Shown: positions 8,859-21,088, numbered from the stretch's first letter. The stretch is DNA of 64,000 bases from Pantoea sp. (GCF_028283705.1 NZ_JAPWKD010000018.1:1-64000); one strand, 5' to 3'. Translations and numbers: made by a program. The notes: a model not told the origin generated them from the letters alone.

Positions 8859-9228
8859 TATTCACTCCTTTTTTGACAGTCACTTTTCTCCTTCTATATT
8901 ACTTGCCAGTGAGCGGGAGGTGCAAATCAGTGGCAACAGACAAAACTGGCGCAAAATTAAACAGAGTGCTAATTAAGTTGCGTAACGGATTTTATCAGGT
9001 AGAGTGTGGGCGATTCAGATTTCAGGGAGATCACACCGGGATGTGTGATACTGTCAGATGGAAAACTCGCTCCTAATCATAAAGTTGCATAAGTCGATGC
9101 AATCTGACCTGAGATTGTCCCGGTTGCCTTGAAAAGTGAAAAAGTGGCAGCAATATTGAACCCATTGGGTTTCAGGGTCTCCAATCCTCTCCCGTTTATC
9201 AGGACGTTTCAATTAGGTAAAGGTACAT
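8859..9228 (+). other. topA upstream region
   Basis: This is a 370-base gap between divergent yciN and topA. I see no credible gene. It should hold the topA promoters (several in E. coli), but I could not pick out hexamers with confidence. The last 40 bases include an AGGACG/AAAGGT-rich ribosome-binding region before the topA ATG. Confidence 0.45.
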
Positions 9229-11829
9229 ATGGGTAAAGCACTCGTCATCGTTGAATCCCCGGCAAAGGCCAAAACAATCAATAAATACCTCGGTAATGAC
9301 TACGTGGTGAAATCCAGCGTCGGTCATATCCGTGATTTGCCGACCAGTGGTTCAACGACCCGTAAAAGTGCCGACGGGGAAAAAGCGAAACCCGCCGGTA
9401 AGAAGGTAAAGAAAGATGAAAAAGCCGCGCTGGTGAACCGCATGGGCGTGGATCCCTGGCATGGCTGGCAGGCGGATTATCAAATTCTGCCGGGCAAAGA
9501 AAAGGTGGTTTCAGAACTGAAAAGCCTTGCAGCCGATGCTGATCACATCTATCTCGCAACCGACCTTGACCGCGAAGGTGAGGCCATTGCCTGGCATCTG
9601 CGCGAGGTTATTGGTGGCGACGACAAGCGTTTTAGCCGCGTGGTGTTTAACGAAATCACCAAAAATGCGATTCGCCAGGCGTTTGATAAGCCGGGCGAGC
9701 TGAATATCGAACGTGTTAATGCTCAGCAGGCGCGCCGTTTTATGGACCGCGTGGTGGGTTATATGGTTTCTCCGCTGCTGTGGAAGAAAATCGCCCGTGG
9801 CCTGTCTGCCGGTCGTGTGCAGTCAGTGGCGGTGCGTCTGGTGGTGGAGCGCGAGCGCGAAATCAAAGCCTTCGTCCCGGAAGAATACTGGGAAATCGAT
9901 GCTGACTTCGTTACGCCCAAAGGCGATGCGCTGGCGATGCAGGTGACGCATCAGGGTGATAAAGCCTTCCGTCCGGTTAACCGTGAACAGACCCATGCGG
10001 CGGTTGCGCTGCTGCAGAAAGCCCGTTATGACGTGCTTGATCGTGAAGATAAACCGACCAGCAGCAAGCCTTCTGCGCCTTTCATTACTTCTACCCTGCA
10101 GCAGGCGGCCAGTACGCGCCTTGGCTTCGGCGTGAAGAAAACCATGATGATGGCACAGCGTCTGTACGAAGCGGGCCACATCACGTATATGCGTACTGAC
10201 TCCACCAACCTGAGTCAGGATGCCATTGCTATGGCACGCGGTTATATCGACCAGAATTTTGGTAAGAAATATCTGCCAGAGGCACCTAACACATACGCCA
10301 GCAAAGACAATTCGCAGGAAGCGCACGAAGCGATTCGTCCTTCTGACGTGGAGATCGTGGCGGATAAGCTGAAGGATATGGAAGCGGACGCGCAGAAGCT
10401 TTATCAGCTGATTTGGCGTCAGTTCGTTGCCTGCCAGATGGTGCCAGCGCAGTATGACTCCACCACGCTGACCGTGGGCGCAGCTGACTTCAAACTGAAA
10501 GCCAAAGGACGCACTCTGCGTTTTGATGGCTGGACTCGCGTGATGCCTGCGCTGCGCAAGAATGATGAAGATCTGACGTTGCCGCCGGTGAATGTTGGCG
10601 ATGTGCTGGATCTGAAAGAATTGCTGCCAAGCCAGCACTTTACCAAGCCGCCAGCCCGTTTCAGTGAAGCCTCGCTGGTGCGTGAGCTGGAAAAGCGCGG
10701 TATTGGTCGTCCTTCTACCTATGCTTCCATCATCTCGACGATTCAGGACCGTGGTTATGTACGGGTCGAGAACCGTCGTTTCTATGCGGAAAAAATGGGT
10801 GAGATTGTCACCGATCGTCTGGAAGAGAACTTCCGTGAGCTGATGAACTACGACTTCACCGCGCACATGGAAGACAGCCTCGATCAGGTGGCAAACAACC
10901 AGGCCGAGTGGAAAGGTGTGCTGGACTCTTTCTTTAGCGATTTCAGCCAGCAGTTGGATCAGGCCGAAAAAGAGCCGGAAGAAGGCGGCATGCAGCCGAA
11001 CCAGATGGTGCTGACCTCCATCGATTGCCCCACCTGTGGACGTAAGATGGGCATTCGCACCGCCAGCACCGGCGTGTTCCTCGGTTGTTCCGGTTATGCG
11101 CTGCCGCCGAAAGAGCGTTGTAAGCAGACCATCAACCTGATCCCGGAAAACGAAGTGCTGAACGTGCTGGAAGGCGACGATGCGGAAACCAACGCATTAC
11201 GCGCCCGCCGCCGTTGCCAGAAGTGCGGCACTGCGATGGACAGCTACCTGATTGATAATCAGCGCAAGTTGCATGTCTGTGGTAACAACCCGGAATGTGA
11301 TGGCTACGAAATCGAGCAGGGCGAGTTCCGTATCAAAGGTTATGACGGCCCGATCGTTGAATGCGAAAAATGTGGTTCTGAAATGCACCTGAAAATGGGA
11401 CGTTTCGGTAAGTACATGGCCTGTACCAACGACGAGTGTAAAAACACCCGCAAAATCCTGCGTAACGGTGAAGTCGCGCCGCCGAAGGAAGATCCGGTAC
11501 CGTTGCCGGAACTGCCGTGCGAGAAATCGGATGCGTATTTCGTCCTGCGTGATGGCGCAGCCGGTGTATTCCTGGCCGCCAATACCTTCCCGAAATCGCG
11601 CGAGACCCGTGCGCCGCTGGTGGAAGAGTTACAGCGTTTCGCTGACCGCCTGCCGGAAAAACTGAAATATCTGGCAGAAGCACCGGCCGCCGATCCTGAA
11701 GGCAACAAAACCATGGTGCGCTTTAGTCGCAAGACTAAGCAGCAATATGTTGCCTCAGAAAAAGAGGGCAAAGCGACCGGTTGGTCTGCCTTCTATATCG
11801 ACGGCAAATGGCAGGAAGCGAAAAAGTAA
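9229..11829 (+). CDS. topA: DNA topoisomerase I
   Basis: TopA is the type IA enzyme that relaxes negative supercoils. The 866-residue protein begins with a TOPRIM domain ([30 protein letters not shown]). The active-site Tyr is residue 320 in [10 protein letters not shown]. Three four-Cys zinc ribbons follow (CPTCG...; CQKCG...CGNNPEC; CEKCG...CTNDEC), then the C-terminal zinc-ribbon-like domains, as in enteric TopA. It is followed by its own terminator and then cysB, the E. coli order. Confidence 0.99.
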   Translation: MGKALVIVESPAKAKTINKYLGNDYVVKSSVGHIRDLPTSGSTTRKSADGEKAKPAGKKVKKDEKAALVNRMGVDPWHGWQADYQILPGKEKVVSELKSLAADADHIYLATDLDREGEAIAWHLREVIGGDDKRFSRVVFNEITKNAIRQAFDKPGELNIERVNAQQARRFMDRVVGYMVSPLLWKKIARGLSAGRVQSVAVRLVVEREREIKAFVPEEYWEIDADFVTPKGDALAMQVTHQGDKAFRPVNREQTHAAVALLQKARYDVLDREDKPTSSKPSAPFITSTLQQAASTRLGFGVKKTMMMAQRLYEAGHITYMRTDSTNLSQDAIAMARGYIDQNFGKKYLPEAPNTYASKDNSQEAHEAIRPSDVEIVADKLKDMEADAQKLYQLIWRQFVACQMVPAQYDSTTLTVGAADFKLKAKGRTLRFDGWTRVMPALRKNDEDLTLPPVNVGDVLDLKELLPSQHFTKPPARFSEASLVRELEKRGIGRPSTYASIISTIQDRGYVRVENRRFYAEKMGEIVTDRLEENFRELMNYDFTAHMEDSLDQVANNQAEWKGVLDSFFSDFSQQLDQAEKEPEEGGMQPNQMVLTSIDCPTCGRKMGIRTASTGVFLGCSGYALPPKERCKQTINLIPENEVLNVLEGDDAETNALRARRRCQKCGTAMDSYLIDNQRKLHVCGNNPECDGYEIEQGEFRIKGYDGPIVECEKCGSEMHLKMGRFGKYMACTNDECKNTRKILRNGEVAPPKEDPVPLPELPCEKSDAYFVLRDGAAGVFLAANTFPKSRETRAPLVEELQRFADRLPEKLKYLAEAPAADPEGNKTMVRFSRKTKQQYVASEKEGKATGWSAFYIDGKWQEAKK

Positions 11830-11838
11830 TCTCCCCAA

Positions 11839-11861
11839 GGCCAGCATTTGCTGGCCTTTTT
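11839..11861 (+). terminator. topA terminator
   Basis: GGCCAGC-ATTT-GCTGGCC followed by five T residues, starting ten bases after the topA stop. Confidence 0.92.
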
Positions 11862-11918
11862 CCCATCCTTATAGCTAATCGTTCTACATTCTTTCTTTAA
11901 CTGATATAGTGGTTATAG

Positions 11919-12995
<1,077 letters not shown>

Positions 12996-13018
12996 TCCGC
13001 TAAGTCATTATTTTTTCG

Positions 13019-13047
13019 GGGTGCCTGACTGGTACCCTCAGTTTTTT
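13019..13047 (+). terminator. Probable cysB terminator
   Basis: GGGTGCC-TGACT-GGTACCC (one mismatched pair), then TCAGTTTTTT, 23 bases after the cysB stop. Confidence 0.75.
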
Positions 13048-13487
13048 CCTTACTTAGCGCCAGCCGTAGCTCAAAAATTTTCATTATTTTTTTGTAAATG
13101 AAACATCGGTCACATGTTTTTTCATTGTTAGTTCTTAAATGCGAATTAGTACACATTTTTTACTTTACCGCTTTGCGAGATCCCAGGAATATTCCCATAC
13201 TCCAGTTAAGAGTTGATGGGGAAGGGCTTTTTAGCTGGTCCGGTAAATTAAGGTTGAATTAAGATTGGATCTAATTTTGATTTAACCCAAATTTACAATG
13301 TAACTATTTAATTAATAGTTTGCTTAGTTATTAAATTTATCTCATCAGTTTCTGACATTTTGATAAATAGCATTAATCGTTGTGCTCAATAAAAATAACT
13401 GGATTTTTGGTCTTAACGTGTTTAGGATTCGTCCTAAATCTTAATCGATGTCATCAATCGTTTTATTGAGAGTGATTATCAAAAACT
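13048..13487 (+). other. AT-rich leader region upstream of ymiA, with UUCG hairpin
   Basis: No gene is visible in these 440 AT-rich bases. A perfect stem-loop, TTTAGGA-TTCG-TCCTAAA (13421-13438), carries a stable UUCG tetraloop about 50 bases before ymiA. It lacks a following T-run, so it looks like a leader structure and not a terminator. The promoter for the ymiA-yciX transcript should lie in this stretch. Confidence 0.5.
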
Positions 13488-13646
13488 ATGGCTACGAGAT
13501 TAACAGTACAACCGGATTTCCGGGCTAAAAGCACTAAGGTTGAGCGTTCAGGTAACATCCGTCGCAAAGCCTGGTTGACTGTCTTCGCTGCATCAGCCTT
13601 GTTCTGGGTAGTGGTGGCACTAATGATTTGGCGTATGTGGGGTTAA
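13488..13646 (+). CDS. ymiA: Small inner-membrane protein YmiA
   Basis: The 52-residue ORF ends in a single transmembrane helix, RRKAWLTVFAASALFWVVV followed by ALMIWRMWG. This matches the E. coli YmiA pattern (RKAWLAVF...ALFWVVVALLIWKVWG). The N-terminal 25 residues are basic and cytosolic by the positive-inside rule. It sits between cysB and acnA, as in E. coli, and is followed three bases later by yciX. Function is unknown. Confidence 0.88.
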   Translation: MATRLTVQPDFRAKSTKVERSGNIRRKAWLTVFAASALFWVVVALMIWRMWG

Positions 13647-13649
13647 GCC

Positions 13650-13829
13650 ATGTGGGCAAATACACTCAGCAGTAAATCTTCAGTTTCTGCACGTCAGCCC
13701 AACACACCTGTGTGTAAAGCAAAAGATGCTGCCAGCACGGAACAGGAAGTGGCGATCCCTTCATCGTGGGAACTGAGTGAAAAGCAGCGTCACTTTATTG
13801 AATCATTCATGGATCCGAAGTCCAAATAA
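13650..13829 (+). CDS. yciX: Small protein YciX
   Basis: This 59-residue ORF starts three bases after the ymiA stop, so the two form one transcript as in E. coli. The sequence is hydrophilic, with a Ser/Thr-rich first half and a conserved-looking C-terminal block (SWELSEKQRHFIESFM). There is no membrane segment. Function is unknown. The call rests on position, size and linkage to ymiA. Confidence 0.78.
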   Translation: MWANTLSSKSSVSARQPNTPVCKAKDAASTEQEVAIPSSWELSEKQRHFIESFMDPKSK

Positions 13830-14001
13830 CGCAGGTCTGCGTTCTGCTCTTTTTATATCAACGAGCAGTCCTTCTTTTCCGGGTTATCCGGCGGGCAACT
13901 TTAAAGCCCCTCTTTTAACACTCAGCATATAAAAATGGTGTCATCAGCTCTGGCTGAGGACGTTATCCCTTTTTACCCGGAATCCGGGAGGGAGTGACTC
14001 T

Positions 14002-14088
14002 ATGAATGCAACAACAACAATGTCATGGTTCAGCATATATGCCTTTTCATTCCTTTTTTGGGCCGCTGCTGTGTGGATGATAATGTAA
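14002..14088 (+). CDS. ymiC: YmiC-like small membrane protein
   Basis: This 28-residue ORF, MNATTTMSWFSIYAFSFLFW plus AAAVWMIM, is one hydrophobic helix behind a good ribosome-binding site (GGGAGGGAGTG, about seven bases from the ATG). E. coli carries the similar small protein YmiC (FSLSMLFWAELLWII) in the same place before acnA. A terminator follows 28 bases after the stop. The role is unknown; it may act as a membrane microprotein or as a translated leader. Confidence 0.7.
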   Translation: MNATTTMSWFSIYAFSFLFWAAAVWMIM

Positions 14089-14116
14089 TCCAATAACTCA
14101 AATTGTTTCTCATTTT

Positions 14117-14150
14117 AAATGCCTCGACCCATCGTCGGGGCATTTTTGTT
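14117..14150 (+). terminator. Terminator between ymiC-like gene and acnA
   Basis: A 12-base-pair stem, AAATGCCTCGAC / GTCGGGGCATTT (one G-U pair), with loop CCATC, followed by TTGTTTG. Confidence 0.88.
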
Positions 14151-14277
14151 TGTCGTTAAATACATAGCTGAATGTGTCAATTCGTGTTGTTATCAAAACG
14201 TTAACGAGAATGTGGTCTATCTTTAAGCTAAACCTTGTGGTTACTGAGGTTAAGAGTGTCATTATTAAGGAGGAGCT

Positions 14278-16956
14278 ATGTCCACGTTACGCGAGCAGAG
14301 TCAGGAGACGCTGAAAGTTGGTAAAAATACCTGGCAATATTACAGCCTGCAAAAAGCATCCCACCAGTTAGGCAATATCGATCGTCTACCCAAATCAATG
14401 AAAGTTCTGCTGGAAAATCTGCTGCGCTGGCAGGATGAAGACTCAGTAACGGCAGAAGACATTCAGGCGCTGGTGGCATGGCAAAAAGATGCACATGCCG
14501 ATCGTGAGATAGCTTATCGCCCGGCGCGGGTACTGATGCAGGACTTTACCGGCGTACCGGCAGTGGTCGATTTGGCGGCAATGCGTGAAGCAGTAAAACG
14601 TCTCGGCGGCGATGTTGCAAAGGTGAACCCGCTGTCGCCGGTCGATCTGGTGATTGACCACTCGGTCACGGTTGACCACTTTGGTGACGATGAGGCTTTT
14701 GAGGAAAACGTCCGGTTAGAGATGGAACGTAACCATGAGCGTTACGTTTTCCTGCGCTGGGGGCAAAAAGCCTTTAATCGGTTTCGCGTTGTGCCACCCG
14801 GCACCGGTATTTGCCATCAGGTGAATCTTGAGTATCTCGGTCAATCCATCTGGCATGAAAACGTGGACGGTACGGAGGTGGCCTACCCCGACACGCTGGT
14901 CGGCACCGATTCACACACCACTATGATTAATGCACTCGGTGTGCTGGGCTGGGGGGTAGGGGGTATCGAAGCAGAAGCGGCCATGCTCGGACAGCCAGTT
15001 TCAATGCTGATCCCGGATGTAGTGGGTTTTAAACTTACCGGGAAATTACGTCCCGGCATCACTGCAACTGACCTGGTCTTAACCGTCACGCAGATGCTGC
15101 GTAAGCATGGCGTGGTAGGTAAATTCGTCGAATTTTATGGTGATGGATTGGCGGACTTGCCGCTGGCTGACCGTGCCACCATAGCGAATATGTCACCGGA
15201 ATACGGTGCAACCTGTGGTTTCTTCCCGATTGATGATGTCACCCTGAGTTATATGACGTTGACTGGCCGCGATAGTGTGCAGGTGCAACTGGTGGAGGCC
15301 TACGCTAAAGCGCAGGGTATGTGGCGTAACCCCGGTGATGAGCCCGTATTTACCAGCACCCTGGCGCTGGATATGAATGATGTTGAATCCAGCCTCGCCG
15401 GTCCAAAACGTCCACAGGACCGTGTTTCGCTGGGTGATGTCCCTGCGGCTTTCGCCGCCAGTAATGAACTGGAACTCAACCAGGCACTGAAACCGCATAA
15501 AAGCGTCAGTTATCGCGACAGCGAAACCGGTGACAGCTATCAGCTGGATGATGGGGCGGTGGTGATCTCGGCGATTACCTCTTGCACCAATACCTCAAAT
15601 CCCAGCGTACTGATGGCGGCGGGATTACTGGCGAAAAAAGCCGTGGAAAAAGGGCTGATGCGCAAACCCTGGGTGAAGGCATCGCTGGCACCAGGTTCTA
15701 AAGTGGTTTCTGATTATCTGGCTGTCGCGCAACTGACTCCTTACCTCGACGAACTGGGATTCAATCTGGTCGGCTACGGTTGTACTACCTGTATCGGTAA
15801 CTCGGGACCGCTACCGGATAGTATCGAGAGCGCGATCAAAGAGGGAGATTTGACCGTCGGCGCAGTGCTTTCCGGTAACCGTAACTTCGAGGGCCGCATC
15901 CATCCCCTGGTAAAAACCAACTGGCTGGCTTCGCCACCGCTGGTGGTGGCTTATGCTCTCGCGGGTAATATGAAGGTTAATTTGCAGAGCGATCCGATCG
16001 GCCAGGATCAACGCGGCCATGATGTTTATCTGAAAGAAATCTGGCCGTCACCGGAAGAAATTGCCGAGGCAGTACAAAAGGTAACCAGTGATATGTTCCA
16101 TAAAGAGTATGCCGAAGTATTTGATGGCACTCCGGAATGGCAACAAATCAAAGTGAGTGAAGCAGCCACCTATGACTGGGATGAAGGTTCAACTTATATT
16201 CGGTTGTCACCGTTTTTTGACGATATGGAAAAAACACCAAAACCGGTGCAGGACATCACCGGTGCGCGCATTCTGGCGATGCTCGGTGATTCAGTCACCA
16301 CCGACCACATCTCACCGGCCGGCAGTATCAAGGCAGAAAGTCCGGCGGGGCGTTATTTGCTGGCGCATGGTGTGGAGCGCAACGACTTCAACTCCTATGG
16401 ATCGCGTCGTGGTAACCACGAAGTGATGATGCGCGGCACCTTTGCCAATATTCGTATTCGTAATGAGATGGTCCCTGGTGTGGAAGGAGGCTATACCAGA
16501 CATTTCCCCAGCAATGAACAACTGGCGATTTACGATGCTGCCATGAAGTATCAGCAGGAGGGGATTCCGCTGGCGGTGATTGCGGGCAAAGAGTACGGCT
16601 CCGGCTCAAGTCGCGACTGGGCGGCCAAAGGCCCGCGTTTACAAGGCGTGCGCGTGGTGATTGCCGAGTCGTTTGAGCGTATCCATCGTTCAAACCTGAT
16701 TGGTATGGGGATTCTGCCGCTGGAATTTCCTCAGGGGGTCACGCGTAAAACGCTGCAACTGACCGGTGAGGAGCATATTGATGTGGCAAACCTGGCACAG
16801 CTCAAACCGGGATGTACCGTCAACGTGACCCTAACTCGCGCCGATGGCAGCCGCGAGACGCTGGAGACGCGCTGTCGAATTGATACGGGGAATGAACTGA
16901 CCTATTACCAGAACGATGGCATTCTGCACTACGTGATTCGTAACATGCTGAACTAA
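14278..16956 (+). CDS. acnA: Aconitate hydratase A
   Basis: AcnA isomerises citrate to isocitrate; in E. coli it is the stress- and stationary-phase aconitase, and its apo form binds mRNA. The 892-residue protein is the usual length (E. coli 891). The [4Fe-4S] ligands are Cys436 (SCTNTSNPS), Cys502 and Cys505 ([13 protein letters not shown]). The substrate motifs [21 protein letters not shown] and [12 protein letters not shown] are present. GGAGGAG lies just before the ATG. Upstream is a 190-base gap after the small-protein cluster, where the stress promoters should sit. Confidence 0.98.
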   Translation: MSTLREQSQETLKVGKNTWQYYSLQKASHQLGNIDRLPKSMKVLLENLLRWQDEDSVTAEDIQALVAWQKDAHADREIAYRPARVLMQDFTGVPAVVDLAAMREAVKRLGGDVAKVNPLSPVDLVIDHSVTVDHFGDDEAFEENVRLEMERNHERYVFLRWGQKAFNRFRVVPPGTGICHQVNLEYLGQSIWHENVDGTEVAYPDTLVGTDSHTTMINALGVLGWGVGGIEAEAAMLGQPVSMLIPDVVGFKLTGKLRPGITATDLVLTVTQMLRKHGVVGKFVEFYGDGLADLPLADRATIANMSPEYGATCGFFPIDDVTLSYMTLTGRDSVQVQLVEAYAKAQGMWRNPGDEPVFTSTLALDMNDVESSLAGPKRPQDRVSLGDVPAAFAASNELELNQALKPHKSVSYRDSETGDSYQLDDGAVVISAITSCTNTSNPSVLMAAGLLAKKAVEKGLMRKPWVKASLAPGSKVVSDYLAVAQLTPYLDELGFNLVGYGCTTCIGNSGPLPDSIESAIKEGDLTVGAVLSGNRNFEGRIHPLVKTNWLASPPLVVAYALAGNMKVNLQSDPIGQDQRGHDVYLKEIWPSPEEIAEAVQKVTSDMFHKEYAEVFDGTPEWQQIKVSEAATYDWDEGSTYIRLSPFFDDMEKTPKPVQDITGARILAMLGDSVTTDHISPAGSIKAESPAGRYLLAHGVERNDFNSYGSRRGNHEVMMRGTFANIRIRNEMVPGVEGGYTRHFPSNEQLAIYDAAMKYQQEGIPLAVIAGKEYGSGSSRDWAAKGPRLQGVRVVIAESFERIHRSNLIGMGILPLEFPQGVTRKTLQLTGEEHIDVANLAQLKPGCTVNVTLTRADGSRETLETRCRIDTGNELTYYQNDGILHYVIRNMLN

Positions 16957-16960
16957 GGAA

Positions 16961-16987
16961 AAGCCGGGAGTATCCCGGCTTTTTTAT
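16961..16987 (+). terminator. acnA terminator (convergent with ribA)
   Basis: AAGCCGGGA-GTA-TCCCGGCTT followed by a T-run that reaches the ribA stop codon. Confidence 0.93.
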
Positions 16988-17580
16988 TACGACTTCGGCA
17001 ACAGATGCCCCATCTTTTCCGCTTTGGTATCGAGGTAATGGGCATTCTTTGGATTGCGGCCAACGATTAACGGCACGCGCTCAACAATATTGATGCCAGC
17101 TTCGCTGAGGATTTCCACTTTGCGCGGGTTATTGGTCAGCAAGCGCACTTCATTGACACCCAGCAGTTTGAACATATCAGCGCATAACGTGAAATCACGT
17201 TCATCTGCGGCAAAGCCCAACTGATGATTGGCTTCTACGGTGTCAAAGCCTTTATCCTGTAGTGCATAGGCACGAATCTTGTTTAACAGGCCGATATTGC
17301 GACCTTCCTGACGATGATAAAGCAGCACGCCGCGGCCCTCTTCAGCAATCGCCGTCAGCGCTGCTTCAAGCTGGAACCCGCAATCACAGCGCAGACTGAA
17401 TAAAGCGTCACCGGTCAGACATTCAGAATGAACGCGCGCCAGCACCGCAGTGTGATCGCTAACATCACCATAAACCAGCGCGACGTGGTCGTGACCGGTT
17501 GCCAGTTCTTCAAAACCAACCATCAGGAAATCTCCCCATGGCGTGGGCAGTTTGGCTTCTGCTACCCGTTTAAGCTGCAT
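16987..17580 (-). CDS. ribA: GTP cyclohydrolase II
   Basis: RibA opens GTP to the diaminopyrimidine precursor of riboflavin. The start is placed at [18 protein letters not shown], giving 197 residues against 196 in E. coli; the frame is open 29 codons upstream but that part lacks family similarity. Zinc ligands are in [19 protein letters not shown], with [16 protein letters not shown] and [10 protein letters not shown] as substrate motifs. It is convergent with acnA, as in E. coli. Confidence 0.97.
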   Translation of the reverse strand: MQLKRVAEAKLPTPWGDFLMVGFEELATGHDHVALVYGDVSDHTAVLARVHSECLTGDALFSLRCDCGFQLEAALTAIAEEGRGVLLYHRQEGRNIGLLNKIRAYALQDKGFDTVEANHQLGFAADERDFTLCADMFKLLGVNEVRLLTNNPRKVEILSEAGINIVERVPLIVGRNPKNAHYLDTKAEKMGHLLPKS

Positions 17581-17807
17581 GTGACTCTCCAGAACCTTCA
17601 TAGGATGCGCTATCATCATGATAACGCATGGGCCTGTGTGGCCCCAAAACTGACAATATTGTGCCACAACCTGACATCAGGCAGTTAATCAGTCAGAGTT
17701 ATTGTAGTGATAAAGCACAATTATCTAAGCCGCAATGGTTATGTTATTCTTTTTTCAGCTAAAGTTATGCATGGCACAGTGTTTTACGCGGTTGTAAGGG
17801 AAAGTGG

Positions 17808-18572
17808 ATGTTAAAGATTGTACAACGCACGACGATCGGGGCGTTTTTATTGCTGATAATGCCGCTGAGCGTCTGGCTTTCTGGCTGGCAGTGGCAGCCT
17901 GGATCCCATGGAGCACTGTTGAAATTCCTGTTCTGGATGACGGAAACCGTTACCAGCCCATGGGGAACGCTTACCAGCCTGCTTCTCAGTGCCTGGGTAT
18001 TATGGTGCCTGCGCTTCCGTCTCAGGCCCGCGATTTTGCTGCTCATCATCATGAATGGCGCTATTCTCACCGGGCAGTACACCAAATCCTTTATTAAAGA
18101 TCAGGTCCAGGAGCCTCGCCCCTACGTAATGTGGCTGGCAAAAAGCCATGGTCTCGATGAACACCAGTTTTACGAGCTAAAACGTAAGCAGCGCAGCCAG
18201 GTGGTAGAACAACTGTTGGCGAATGATGCGACGCTGCCTGGCTGGTTAAAAAAACACTGGGCATTTGAAACGGGTTTTGCTTTTCCTTCTGGTCATACCC
18301 TGTTTGCCGCCAGCTGGGCGTTACTGGCCATCGGTTTGCTGTGGCCGCGACGTCACACCCTGACCATCGTAGTGGTGTTTGTCTGGGCGAGTCTGGTGAT
18401 GGGCAGCCGCCTGATGCTGGGGATGCACTGGCCGCGTGATTTGGTAATGGCAACGCTGATTTCCTGGTTGCTGGTGATGATAGCAACATGGCTGGCACAG
18501 CGGTTTTGTGGTCCCCTTAGTGTCCCGCCGCCGGAGGCAAAAGAGATTGCACAGCGGGACGACGGATTGTAA
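17808..18572 (+). CDS. pgpB: Phosphatidylglycerophosphatase B
   Basis: PgpB is an inner-membrane PAP2 phosphatase acting on phosphatidylglycerophosphate and undecaprenyl pyrophosphate. The 254-residue protein (same as E. coli) has several membrane helices and the three PAP2 signatures: KDQVQEPRPY, PSGHTLF and SRLMLGMHWPRD. The periplasmic loop between the first two matches the E. coli layout. It is followed by lapA-lapB, the E. coli order. Confidence 0.95.
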   Translation: MLKIVQRTTIGAFLLLIMPLSVWLSGWQWQPGSHGALLKFLFWMTETVTSPWGTLTSLLLSAWVLWCLRFRLRPAILLLIIMNGAILTGQYTKSFIKDQVQEPRPYVMWLAKSHGLDEHQFYELKRKQRSQVVEQLLANDATLPGWLKKHWAFETGFAFPSGHTLFAASWALLAIGLLWPRRHTLTIVVVFVWASLVMGSRLMLGMHWPRDLVMATLISWLLVMIATWLAQRFCGPLSVPPPEAKEIAQRDDGL

Positions 18573-18698
18573 TTTTCCTATCCAGCCCCATATTATTGAT
18601 TGCACTTGCGTAAATCAGGCCGTTTGATGTGGTGATTAGCAGCATCGGCGTCGCTTTTTTGGCATACTTCTACTGGATAACCTCAGACAGGATGCATT

Positions 18699-19004
18699 GT
18701 GAAATATTTGCTGATTTTTCTCGTGGTATTGGTCATTTTTATCGTCTCCGTTACGCTCGGGGCGCATAACGACCAAATCATCACTTTTAACTATCTGCTG
18801 GCGCAGGGCCAATTTCGTATTTCAACATTGCTGGCTGGTCTGTTTGGTGCCGGATTTCTGCTGGGATGGGCAATTTGTGGGCTGTTCTGGTTACGGTTAC
18901 GGGTATCGCTGGCACACGCGCAGCGCAAACTGAAACGTATGCAGGCGCAAAATGAACAATCGACCGCGGTGACAACCTCACCTTCCGCCGGTCGTCGGGA
19001 TTAA
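18699..19004 (+). CDS. lapA: LPS assembly protein A
   Basis: LapA (YciS) is a small inner-membrane protein that works with LapB in LPS assembly and quality control. The 101-residue protein has two hydrophobic segments (about 2-22 and 43-68) and a basic cytosolic tail (RLRVSLAHAQRKLKRMQAQ). It ends six bases before lapB starts, so the two form an operon. Confidence 0.94.
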   Translation: MKYLLIFLVVLVIFIVSVTLGAHNDQIITFNYLLAQGQFRISTLLAGLFGAGFLLGWAICGLFWLRLRVSLAHAQRKLKRMQAQNEQSTAVTTSPSAGRRD

Positions 19005-19010
19005 GCTTCG

Positions 19011-20180
19011 ATGCTTGAATTGCTGTTTTTGCTTCTTCCTGTCGCTGCAGCGTATGGCTGGTATATGGGCCGACGCAGTGCACAACAGGATAAGCAACAG
19101 GAAGCCAACCGCCTGTCACGTGAATACGTTGCGGGGGTTAACTTTCTGCTATCTAACCAACAGGACAAGGCTGTTGACCTCTTTCTCGACATGTTGAAAG
19201 AGGACAGTGGCACGGTTGAAGCCCACCTTACACTGGGTAACCTGTTTCGTTCCCGCGGTGAAGTTGACCGTGCCATCCGCATTCACCAGTCATTAATGGA
19301 AAGTGCCTCACTCAGTTATGAACAGCGTTTGCTGGCGATACAACAGTTGGGCCGCGATTATATGGCGGCTGGCCTGTATGACCGTGCAGAAGATATGTTT
19401 AGCCAGTTGGTCGATGAGACCGATTTTCGCATCGGCGCGTTGCAACAGTTGCTGTTAATCCATCAGGCAACCAGTGACTGGCAACAGGCGATTGAGGTGG
19501 CGGAAAAGCTGGTCAAGTTGGGCAAGGATAAGCAGAAAGGTGAAATTGCTCACTTTTATTGTGAACTGGCGCTGCAGGCGCTCAGCAGTGATGATCTCGA
19601 TCGTGCGATGTCGCTGCTGAAAAAAGGCGAGGCAGCCGATCGTCAGAGTGCGCGTGTCTCCATTATGACCGGACGCATCCTTATGGAGCAGGGTGAATAC
19701 GCGAAAGCGGTGGAACGTCTGCAACGTGTGCTGGAGCAGGATAAAGAGCTGGTCAGCGAAACCCTGCCGATGCTGGAAACCTGCTATCAACGGATGGAAG
19801 AGCCGGAACAATGGGCGCAATTCCTGCAACGTTGTGTGGAGGAGAACACCGGGGCGGCGGCAGAACTGTATCTCGCCGATATCCTTGAGCAGCAGCAAGG
19901 CCCGGAAGCGGCACAGCTCTATATCAACCGCCAGCTGCAACGTCATCCGACCATGCGTGTGTTCCATCGCCTGATGGATTTTCACCTGCATGAAGCGGAA
20001 GATGGCCGTGCAAAAGAAAGCCTGATGGTGCTGCGGGATATGGTTGGCGAGCAAATTCGCACCAAACCGCGCTATCGTTGCCAGAAATGTGGCTTCACCG
20101 CACATGCGCTGTACTGGCATTGTCCTTCATGCCGCACCTGGTCATCGGTGAAACCTATTCGCGGACTTGACGGCCAGTAA
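19011..20180 (+). CDS. lapB: LPS assembly protein B
   Basis: LapB (YciM) is a membrane-anchored TPR protein that controls LpxC turnover by FtsH and so sets LPS synthesis. The 389-residue protein has an N-terminal anchor (about 2-18), a series of TPR units (from about 40 to 340: LLSNQQDKAVDLFLDMLKED, LGNLFRSRGEVDRAI and others), and a C-terminal rubredoxin-like metal site with CQKCGF and CPSC. All parts known to matter in E. coli LapB are present. Confidence 0.97.
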   Translation: MLELLFLLLPVAAAYGWYMGRRSAQQDKQQEANRLSREYVAGVNFLLSNQQDKAVDLFLDMLKEDSGTVEAHLTLGNLFRSRGEVDRAIRIHQSLMESASLSYEQRLLAIQQLGRDYMAAGLYDRAEDMFSQLVDETDFRIGALQQLLLIHQATSDWQQAIEVAEKLVKLGKDKQKGEIAHFYCELALQALSSDDLDRAMSLLKKGEAADRQSARVSIMTGRILMEQGEYAKAVERLQRVLEQDKELVSETLPMLETCYQRMEEPEQWAQFLQRCVEENTGAAAELYLADILEQQQGPEAAQLYINRQLQRHPTMRVFHRLMDFHLHEAEDGRAKESLMVLRDMVGEQIRTKPRYRCQKCGFTAHALYWHCPSCRTWSSVKPIRGLDGQ

Positions 20181-20380
20181 TGGTCGTCAGTTTTAAAAAA
20201 ACATCATTATAGTTACAACATACTATAAGCTAAAGAAACTCAATAACCTTAGGCCTTGTGCAGCCTGCGTTCAATCACCCGGTTAATCGCAGCACTGAGA
20301 TTGTCGTCACCAGGACACGCAGGTAGAATGCTTGCCGTTTGTCTAACGCGCCTGCGGGTGCCTGTAACTGAGGAAACGTT

Positions 20381-21088
20381 ATGCCTGTTACCACTTCACC
20401 TATCCTGGTGGCACTCGACTATCATAATCTCGACAGCGCACTGCAATTTGTCGATCGGATCGATCCCAGCCAATGCCGTCTGAAAGTCGGCAAAGAGATG
20501 TTCACGCTATTTGGCCCATCGCTGGTCAAAACGTTACAGGCGCGTGGTTTCGAGATTTTCCTCGATCTGAAATTTCACGATATCCCTAACACTACGGCAC
20601 ATGCGGTTGCGGCAGCAGCAGACCTGGGGGTGTGGATGGTGAACGTGCATGCCAGTGGCGGGGCGCGCATGATGAATGCGGCGCGTGAGGCGCTGGTGTC
20701 ATATGGTAATGATGCTCCGTTATTGATTGCCGTTACGGTACTGACCAGCATGGATGCAGAGGATCTCAAAGGTCTGGGCATCACTCTGTCACCGGCAGCC
20801 CAGGCAGAACGTCTGGCGCGCCTGACGCACGATTGCGGGCTGGATGGTGTGGTGTGCTCCGCACAGGAAGCGGCACATTTTAAACAGGTTATTGGCAAGG
20901 ATTTCGCGCTGGTCACGCCCGGTATTCGTCCGGCTGGCAGTGATGCGGGCGATCAGCGCCGCATTATGACACCGCAGCAGGCACAGCAGGCAGGGGTTGA
21001 TTATATGGTGATTGGGCGTCCGATCACCCAATCAGCCGATCCTGCGGCAACATTGCAACAAATTCTGCGCAGTTTACAGGAGGGCTAA
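20381..21088 (+). CDS. pyrF: Orotidine 5'-phosphate decarboxylase
   Basis: PyrF makes UMP from OMP. The 235-residue TIM-barrel protein (E. coli 245) has the catalytic [10 protein letters not shown] array and the phosphate-binding TPGIRPAG and GRPITQS. GAGGAAACGTT precedes the ATG. Its TAA overlaps the yciH ATG (TAATG), so the pair is coupled, as in E. coli. The 200-base region upstream should hold its promoter; I see no other gene there. Confidence 0.97.
   Translation: MPVTTSPILVALDYHNLDSALQFVDRIDPSQCRLKVGKEMFTLFGPSLVKTLQARGFEIFLDLKFHDIPNTTAHAVAAAADLGVWMVNVHASGGARMMNAAREALVSYGNDAPLLIAVTVLTSMDAEDLKGLGITLSPAAQAERLARLTHDCGLDGVVCSAQEAAHFKQVIGKDFALVTPGIRPAGSDAGDQRRIMTPQQAQQAGVDYMVIGRPITQSADPAATLQQILRSLQEG

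Noticed and set aside
8849-9076. Plus-strand 75-codon ORF in the topA upstream region
   Set aside because: It starts inside yciN on the other strand, has no good ribosome-binding site and no recognisable sequence; it lies where the topA promoters are expected.
9823-10866. Minus-strand 347-codon ORF inside topA
   Set aside because: It is a shadow of topA, which is certain on the plus strand.
20256-20483. Plus-strand 75-codon ORF across the pyrF start
   Set aside because: It is out of frame with pyrF, has no ribosome-binding site and composition typical of a shadow frame.
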